Assembly: GCA_022495995.1 (NCBI GenBank)
Contig: JAFEMH010005429.1
Span: forward strand, 99,414 to 163,413
Length of the DNA: 64,000 nucleotides
Direction of reading: 5' to 3'
DNA from: Adenophora triphylla var. japonica
Lineage: Eukaryota; Streptophyta; Magnoliopsida; Asterales; Campanulaceae
Numbering within the stretch: position 1 is the stretch's first letter; each line of letters starts with the position of its first letter. Shown one piece after another: positions 63,871 to 64,000 of this stretch. Under the pieces are notes generated by a model. It did not search any database, was not told the origin of the DNA, and worked only from the letters and a program-made list of their open reading frames with translations. Both the position numbers and the translations under genes were made by a program.

Positions 63871-64000
63871 AAAAAAATGAGGCCAAGGACCCAGCACCGC
63901 CAATCAAAAGCTTGACGGAGGGGCAAAATTAAAGCTCGAAGAACGGATGTTGTCAATAACATTGGAGTGGTCAAAGCAAAGGCAAAAACATTCCATAAGC
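63871..64000 (+). other. Window end, unassigned Tat-B internal sequence
   Basis: A-rich start, then mixed sequence with no recognised motif. It is cut by the window edge. Confidence 0.4.

Larger units (their letters stand above)
57571..64000 (+). mobile_element. Tat-B: second, pol-less Tat-type element (right end outside window)
   Basis: LTR, degraded tRNA-Arg primer site, long leader with a minisatellite, gag frames and then non-coding sequence like that after Tat-A pol. No protease, RT or integrase appears between gag and the post-pol repeats, so it looks like a non-autonomous derivative. Its LTR and leader are related to Tat-A but clearly diverged. CCAAA (57566-57570) would be the target duplication. 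Confidence 0.75.

Overview
This is nuclear DNA from a higher plant, probably a eudicot. The evidence is a Stowaway-like MITE, Helitron ends, a hAT, a CACTA (En/Spm) element with a TNP2-type transposase, and Copia and Gypsy LTR retrotransposons of the Angela/BARE-like, SIRE-like, Tekay-like and Tat-like types. The genus cannot be read from the sequence. I find no intact host gene, no tRNA or rRNA gene and no CRISPR array. Every coding region belongs to, or sits inside, a mobile element, and all are broken by stops, frameshifts or later insertions, except possibly one spliced antisense gene.

Layout. 1-2995 is AT-rich DNA with Helitron-like 3' ends, a long Stowaway-like element (881-2424) and a small Helitron-like element (2469-2711). 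At 2996 a hAT-like element begins. It is split at 3718 by a Copia element, Angela-1 (3719-27226, 5-bp duplication GTATA). Angela-1 is itself broken by three later insertions, each with its own 5-bp duplication: Copia-2 in its 5' LTR (4302-10316, TTTGG), the related Copia Angela-3 in its leader (11990-19723, TAGAT), and a solo Tat-type LTR in its integrase (21540-23285, CTAAT). The hAT resumes at 27232 and is cut at 28134 by a SIRE-like Copia element.

Right half. From 28134 to the end the window crosses only left boundaries. SIRE is cut in its protease by a minus-strand Tekay-type Gypsy element (30888). Tekay is cut at the end of pol by a CACTA transposon (34219). The CACTA transposase gene is cut by a Tat-type Gypsy element, Tat-A (41394). 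A sense gene next to or inside Tat-A is cut by a second Tat copy, Tat-B (57571). No right-hand partner of any of these lies in the window. The stack is six levels deep at the right edge if Tat-A still encloses Tat-B, which the window cannot prove.

What stands out. (1) Several unrelated LTRs carry clusters of short CG-rich palindromes just upstream of their TATA boxes, and two related Angela LTRs carry different palindromes at the same place. (2) Between Tat-A pol and Tat-B lie two antisense genes. One has a clean 85-bp intron that joins two reading frames in phase; the other resembles the plant mobile domain/DUF7745 family. Beside them is a sense gene for a proline-rich, coiled-coil protein of unknown origin. 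(3) Tat-A carries a G-patch motif after its protease and two RNase H domains. (4) The CACTA element carries about 15 copies of a 170-bp tandem repeat with telomere-like CCCTAAA boxes, and the Tat-B leader carries an 11-copy, 61-bp minisatellite.
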